Below, piece after piece: positions 59,932 through 64,000 of a stretch of DNA of 64,000 bases. Positions within the stretch are counted from its first letter, which is position 1, and every line of letters starts with the position of its first letter. Origin of the DNA: Mobilitalea torta (GTDB lineage Bacteria; Bacillota; Clostridia; Lachnospirales; Lachnospiraceae); assembly GCF_050433395.1 (NCBI RefSeq), contig NZ_JBNPXH010000007.1:62001-126000 (forward strand), read 5' to 3'. Under the pieces are notes generated by a model. That model searched no databases. It saw only the letters and a program-made list of their open reading frames with translations, and was not told where the DNA came from. A program made the translations under genes and the position numbers.

Positions 59932-61206
59932 ATGAGCAATTACCATATTGAAACGAAATGCATCCAGGCAGGATATCAGCCGAAGAACGGAGAGCCCAGG
60001 GTATTGCCGATTTACCAGAGCACTACTTATAAATATGATTCCAGTGAACATGTAGGCAAGCTGTTTGATTTGACGGAAGAAGGCTTCTTCTACACCAGGC
60101 TGGCTAACCCCACGGTGGACTGCGTGGAGCGCAAGATTGCGGATCTGGAGGGCGGAATCGGAGCTATGTGCACCTCCTCCGGACAGGCCGCCAGTCTGAT
60201 TGCGGTGCTTAATATCTGCAGCAGCGGCGACCATATGATTTCCGCCAGCACAATTTACGGAGGAACTACCAATCTGTTTGCAGTTACCCTTAAGAGAATG
60301 GGCATCGAGGTTACCTTTATCGATCCGGACGCACCTGTGGAAGAGCTGCAGAAGGAAGTGAGGGAGAATACCAAGCTGGTATTTGCCGAGACCATTGCCA
60401 ATCCGGCCCTGGTGGTCGCCGATATCGGGAAGCTGGCGGACTTTGCCCACAGCAGCGGTGTTCCGCTGTTGATCGACAATACCTTTGCCACACCCATTAA
60501 TTGCAGGCCTATCGAATTCGGAGCAGATATCGTGCTGCATTCCACATCAAAATACATGGACGGACATGCGGTTGCGCTGGGAGGCGTAATTGTGGACAGC
60601 GGTAATTTTAATTGGGATAACGGCAAGTTCCCCGGATTGTCCACCCCGGACGCATCCTATCACGGCATGGTCTATACCAGGGACTGCGGCAGAGCGGCCT
60701 TTATTACCAAGGCAAGAGTACAGCTGATGCGGGATTTGGGTTCGGCACCGGCACCGAACAATGCATTTTTGTTAAACCTGGGCCTTGAAACCCTGCATCT
60801 TAGAATGGAACGCCATTGCAGCAACGCCCTGGCGGTTGCCAAATACCTGGAGGAACACGACAGGATTGCCTGGGTGAACTATCCCGGACTCCAGGGGAAC
60901 CGGTATTATGAGCTTGCCGGCAAATACCTTCCCAAGGGTTCCTGCGGCGTAATTTCCTACGGAATTAAGGGGGGGAGAGAGGCGGCAATAAAGTTTATGG
61001 ACAGCCTTAAGCTGGCCGCCATTGTGGTTCATGTGGCGGATAACAGGACCAGTGTTCTGCATCCTGCCAGCACCACCCACCGCCAGCTCACGGATCAGCA
61101 GCTGGAGGATGCGGGAATCACACCGGATTTAATCCGGATGTCCATAGGAATTGAGAATATTGAGGATATCATTGCAGATATCGAACAGGCTTTAGCACAG
61201 CTATAA
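59932..61206 (+). CDS. metY: O-acetylhomoserine sulfhydrylase / Cys-Met metabolism PLP enzyme
   Basis: 424 residues, the length of O-acetylhomoserine (thiol)-lyases and longer than the ~390-residue MetB/MetC enzymes. Landmarks are HIETKCIQAGYQPKNGEPRVLPIYQSTTY, YTRLANPTVDCVERKIADLEGG, the PLP lysine K207 in HSTSKYMDGH, the TFATPINCRP segment and VADNRTSVLHPASTTHRQL. It makes homocysteine from O-acetylhomoserine and sulfide; a methionine gamma-lyase role cannot be excluded. GAAAGGGA precedes ATG. Confidence 0.88.
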   Translation: MSNYHIETKCIQAGYQPKNGEPRVLPIYQSTTYKYDSSEHVGKLFDLTEEGFFYTRLANPTVDCVERKIADLEGGIGAMCTSSGQAASLIAVLNICSSGDHMISASTIYGGTTNLFAVTLKRMGIEVTFIDPDAPVEELQKEVRENTKLVFAETIANPALVVADIGKLADFAHSSGVPLLIDNTFATPINCRPIEFGADIVLHSTSKYMDGHAVALGGVIVDSGNFNWDNGKFPGLSTPDASYHGMVYTRDCGRAAFITKARVQLMRDLGSAPAPNNAFLLNLGLETLHLRMERHCSNALAVAKYLEEHDRIAWVNYPGLQGNRYYELAGKYLPKGSCGVISYGIKGGREAAIKFMDSLKLAAIVVHVADNRTSVLHPASTTHRQLTDQQLEDAGITPDLIRMSIGIENIEDIIADIEQALAQL

Positions 61207-61232
61207 GAGATGTACCTTACACTATAATTAAG

Positions 61233-61315
61233 AAGACACATGAAGCTTTTCTCTGACCGGTACCAGCATTTATATGCACCCCTGATCTAAGAAATTGGTC
61301 ATGTGTCTTTTCTAT
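61233..61315 (+). terminator. Intrinsic terminator of metY
   Basis: An 11-bp stem aagacacatga / tcatgtgtctt with a long loop (55 nt), followed by ttctatttt. Confidence 0.7.
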
Positions 61316-61348
61316 TTTAGCTTTAAGGAAGAAATATAGGGAGAACGA

Positions 61349-63688
61349 ATGAGAAGCGTTAAGACAAAGGGAATTGTATTTTCATTGATTGTGATTCTGA
61401 TTTCAGTTTCTGCAATGGGAATCAGCGGATACCTGCGTATTAAGGAAATACTGGTCACAGAAGTGAATACGTCAATGGAACGGGTTGCGATAGAATCAGC
61501 CTCACATCTATCCTATTACTTGAATCAGTTTGTCACACCGCTGGTCACCATATCAAAGGATGAGAAGGTGGCCTCAATGGATTGGGCTGCCCAGAAGGAG
61601 ATATTAAGCAGCCAGATTACAGGAAACTATCTGAATATTGCCGTGGTAGACCGGAATGGGATCGCCCATTACCTGGATGAGACCGTGCTGGATCTCAGTG
61701 ACAGGGATTACATCCGGAGTGCTTTGGCCGGGAAGCTTACCTTCTCAGAGGTTATCATCAGCCGTAAAATCAAGGAATCAGTGGTTATGGTCGCCACGCC
61801 CATTTACCGGGGGGATGTCATACAGGGAGCATTGATCGCAAGAATGGATGCGGATTTCTTATCGGATTTTGCTTCCAGCAGAAGCTATGATGAGAATGGC
61901 AGGGCGTATATCATCAGTGAAGCAGGCTCCTTCCTTTCTCGTTCCGCGACGGAAAGGAAAGAAGGAGAATACAATCTCTTTCAGCTTGCTGCAATGGATC
62001 CGGAATATGAATCCCTGGCAGCCTTTGTGCAGGCTTCCACAACAGAGAGCGGATATGGAGAGTACCGCTTTGAGGGCCGGGATATCTTAACGGGCTATGC
62101 CAGTATCGATCAGACCGGCTGGAAGATTTACATCGGTACCAATAAAGAGGAAGCCTTAGGCTATCTGGTCAGCCTGCGCAGGATGTTTCTCGTAGTGATG
62201 GGCATTACCCTGGTGATAAGTTCTCTGACGGCTTACATATTCGTCAGCCGCTTTTCAAGGCCGATTGTGGAGATGGAACGCCTCTTCGCCAAAGGAGCCA
62301 AGGGAGATCTTACCATACGATTTACCAGGGCATCCAAGGATGAGATCGGGCGGCTGGGAATCAGCTTCAACCGGATGATGGATAAGATTAAGTCCCTGAC
62401 CCAGTACGACCCGCTGACCACTCTGTTAAACCAGTATGTATTAGAGCAGGATGTGGCATTCCTGAAACAGAAGAAGGACGGGCCCGGCTTCTCCCTGGTT
62501 ATGGTGGCTATTGATAAATTCAGCAATGTGAATGAGACCTATGGCTATGCGGTGGGCGATATTGTGCTCTGTGAGGTTGCCCGGCGTATTTTATGTTGCT
62601 TAAATGAGAATTATAGAATCTACCGCTATAAGGGGGATGAATTTGTTGTACTGGCTTATGGAGAGGTTGGGGAAGAGGAACTGGAGGAGCTGGCCCGGAG
62701 TATTCTTGCGGCCCTCAGTGAAAGCTATCTCATTGATACCAGGGCCATCAATATACGCTTCAGTATCGGACTTTATCTCTGGAATGAGGACTCCAGGGCG
62801 GAGGAACCGCTGAAGGCGCTCACCCACGCCAAGAATTATGCCAGAATGCAGGGAAGCAATCTGATACAAAAATATGATATGGAGATCTACAAGAAGCTTA
62901 TGGGCACAACTCTGCTCCAGGCGGAGATTGTCCAGGGCTTAAGGGATAACCAGTTCTATCTGGTATTCCAGCCTCTGTTCTATCTGGAGAATGGGAGGCT
63001 GGCGGAGGTGGAAGCTCTGATCCGCTGGCGGCATCCGGAACAGGGACTGCTGTATCCTGACCGGTTTATTGAGGTCGCGGAGCAGACCGGCAGCATTACG
63101 GATATCGATTACTGGGTAATTGAGAATGCCTGCAGGCATCTTCAGAACTGGCGGGAAAGCTATTCCGTACCGGTTCTGCTTTCCATTAATGTTTCCACCA
63201 GAACCTTTGAGATGAAGCGGTTTCTGGAGGATCTGTCCGATATGGTACAGAAATACGATGTGGATCCTTCCTGGCTGCAGATTGAGCTGACGGAGCGGCT
63301 CTTGATTAAGAATATGGAGGAGAGTATCAGACGGCTGGCGAAGCTGCGGGAGATGGGCTTGCGGATTGCCATTGATGATTTTGGAATAGGGTATTCTTCC
63401 CTCAGCTATATTGTGCGTCTGCCCATTGACTGTATTAAGATTGACCGGTCCTTTGTCCAGAATATTGGCTGCAGCAAGGAGGCGAAGACCATTGTTTCTA
63501 CCATTATCGGTCTGTGCAAGGATCTGGGGCTGAATGTCATTGCAGAGGGAATCGAAGAGCATTCCGAGCTGGAATATCTGAAAACCAGCCAGTGTGATAT
63601 TGGCCAGGGATACTATTTCTCCAAGCCTGTCGAGATTGAGGTGCTTGAGAAAAAGTATCTGAAGCCGGGGCATGGGGCCAAGGGTTAG
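61349..63688 (+). CDS. Cache-HAMP-GGDEF-EAL membrane protein (c-di-GMP turnover)
   Basis: 779 residues. Order: helix (VFSLIVILISVSAMGIS); extracytoplasmic dCache-like sensor (~35-275, with LDLSDRDYIRSALAGK); second helix (FLVVMGITLVISSLTAYIF); HAMP (~305-355); GGDEF domain (~355-520); EAL domain (~525-770). The GGDEF signature reads KGDEF (428-432), so the first Gly is Lys, and YDPLTTLLN replaces the more usual DxLTGLxN. Cyclase activity is therefore doubtful. The EAL domain keeps EAL (555-557), ELTERLL, IAIDDFGIGYSSL, KIDRSF and VIAEGIEE, so it is probably an active c-di-GMP phosphodiesterase controlled by the sensor and perhaps by GTP binding. Confidence 0.93.
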   Translation: MRSVKTKGIVFSLIVILISVSAMGISGYLRIKEILVTEVNTSMERVAIESASHLSYYLNQFVTPLVTISKDEKVASMDWAAQKEILSSQITGNYLNIAVVDRNGIAHYLDETVLDLSDRDYIRSALAGKLTFSEVIISRKIKESVVMVATPIYRGDVIQGALIARMDADFLSDFASSRSYDENGRAYIISEAGSFLSRSATERKEGEYNLFQLAAMDPEYESLAAFVQASTTESGYGEYRFEGRDILTGYASIDQTGWKIYIGTNKEEALGYLVSLRRMFLVVMGITLVISSLTAYIFVSRFSRPIVEMERLFAKGAKGDLTIRFTRASKDEIGRLGISFNRMMDKIKSLTQYDPLTTLLNQYVLEQDVAFLKQKKDGPGFSLVMVAIDKFSNVNETYGYAVGDIVLCEVARRILCCLNENYRIYRYKGDEFVVLAYGEVGEEELEELARSILAALSESYLIDTRAINIRFSIGLYLWNEDSRAEEPLKALTHAKNYARMQGSNLIQKYDMEIYKKLMGTTLLQAEIVQGLRDNQFYLVFQPLFYLENGRLAEVEALIRWRHPEQGLLYPDRFIEVAEQTGSITDIDYWVIENACRHLQNWRESYSVPVLLSINVSTRTFEMKRFLEDLSDMVQKYDVDPSWLQIELTERLLIKNMEESIRRLAKLREMGLRIAIDDFGIGYSSLSYIVRLPIDCIKIDRSFVQNIGCSKEAKTIVSTIIGLCKDLGLNVIAEGIEEHSELEYLKTSQCDIGQGYYFSKPVEIEVLEKKYLKPGHGAKG

Positions 63689-63703
63689 GTCTTTCGTAAG
63701 TGA

Positions 63704-63731
63704 TTGACATTTTAATAAAATATGTTATAAT
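63704..63731 (+). promoter_or_regulatory. Strong promoter of the right-edge leader transcript
   Basis: TTGACA (63704-63709), a 16-bp spacer and TATAAT (63726-63731), close to consensus. Confidence 0.85.
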
Positions 63732-63762
63732 CACCTTATGTTAATTTAAGGAGAGGTGTTTT

Positions 63763-63798
63763 ATGTCGGTATTATCTGTTATGGTGAGAGTCAACTAA
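63763..63798 (+). CDS. Putative 11-residue leader peptide
   Basis: A short frame MSVLSVMVRVN, preceded by AAGGAG 9 nt upstream and about 30 nt downstream of a near-consensus promoter. It is followed by alternative hairpins and an intrinsic terminator, the layout of translation-controlled attenuation. It has no run of one amino acid, so a drug- or ribosome-stalling leader (as for erm or ABC-F genes) is more likely than an amino-acid biosynthesis leader. The controlled gene lies beyond the window. Confidence 0.6.
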   Translation: MSVLSVMVRVN

Positions 63799-64000
63799 AT
63801 ATAGTTGCAGAAGGCGGCATCGATAAGGGGATATCCCCTTGGTTTTGCTGTCCTTTTGAAAGACACTACCTAACAGATTGCCCGATCCTTTTTCGATGAA
63901 TGAGGCGTGACAAAGGAGTGTTTGTCGCGCTGTTTTTCATATATTGAGGTTTTTGCCCGCAGGAGCATTCTGCACTTTTTTAAGTGTGGTGTGTCTTTTG
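63799..64000 (+). promoter_or_regulatory. Candidate attenuator region with an intrinsic terminator
   Basis: After the leader peptide come aaggggatatcccctt (63833-63848, perfect 6-bp hairpin) nested in an aagg-cggca / tgctg-tcctt pairing, and then a terminator: gcgtgacaaa / tttgtcgcgc (63905-63930, one G-U pair) followed by tgttttt. The last 60 bases show gcactt / aagtgt. No gene is seen before the window ends. Confidence 0.65.

Overview
The window looks like a chromosomal segment of a moderate-GC Gram-positive anaerobe of the class Clostridia, most likely Lachnospiraceae. The signs are strong AGGAGG-type ribosome binding sites, a T-box in front of thrS, a Firmicutes-type nusA cluster (rimP-nusA-rnpM-ylxQ-infB-rbfA-nrnA-truB-ribF), a short NusA, an LPxTG cell-wall protein and many T-rich intrinsic terminators. 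This placement is inferred from gene content; no rRNA or tRNA gene is present to confirm it.

Layout. 1-4.1 kb: the end of an EAL-domain gene overlapping a Tet(M)/EF-G-like GTPase fused to a YacP/NYN nuclease domain, then an AlkD-like protein. 4.2-8.1 kb: an NCS2 nucleobase permease divergent from a secreted GH18-like protein with leucine-rich repeats. 8.1-13.6 kb: a TetR regulator divergent from an FtsX-type ABC exporter, with a palindromic operator between them. 13.6-17.7 kb: a small repetitive coiled-coil protein, an MBL-fold hydrolase, a MarR regulator, a BadF/GlcNAc-kinase-like ATPase and a TauE/SafE exporter. 17.8-28.4 kb: a two-component pair (7TM hybrid kinase plus SARP-like response regulator) followed by a 1946-residue sortase-anchored adhesin. 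28.8-33.9 kb: rfbA and rfbC, a DagK-like lipid kinase and a polar amino-acid ABC importer. 34.0-43.1 kb: the nusA/infB cluster. 43.1-45.4 kb: a two-gene ABC exporter. 45.4-55.9 kb: a 193-bp palindrome, rpsO, a MATE pump, pnp, a TraB-like secreted protein, an M16 peptidase, the T-box with thrS, and a PNPOx-like protein. 55.9-64 kb: a decayed toxin-antitoxin pair, fucU-fucI with a divergent AraC regulator, an O-acetylhomoserine sulfhydrylase, a Cache-HAMP-GGDEF-EAL protein, and a leader-peptide attenuator for a gene beyond the right edge.

The most unusual content is non-coding or architectural. There is a family of ~118-bp imperfect palindromes (two full copies and one 31-bp remnant), a 193-bp palindrome with perfect 42-bp arms before rpsO, and a smaller hairpin repeat. 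Four TGTTCAG-like direct repeats at 10-11-bp spacing stand upstream of the adhesin, next to a SARP-like regulator gene. The hybrid kinase has lost the phosphoacceptor His of its first kinase core. IF-2 carries 13 copies of a 16-residue Gly/Gln/Arg/Pro repeat. fucU appears to start with ATT. No phage, CRISPR array, complete insertion sequence, tRNA or rRNA was seen. All readings come from inspection; no database search or folding program was run.
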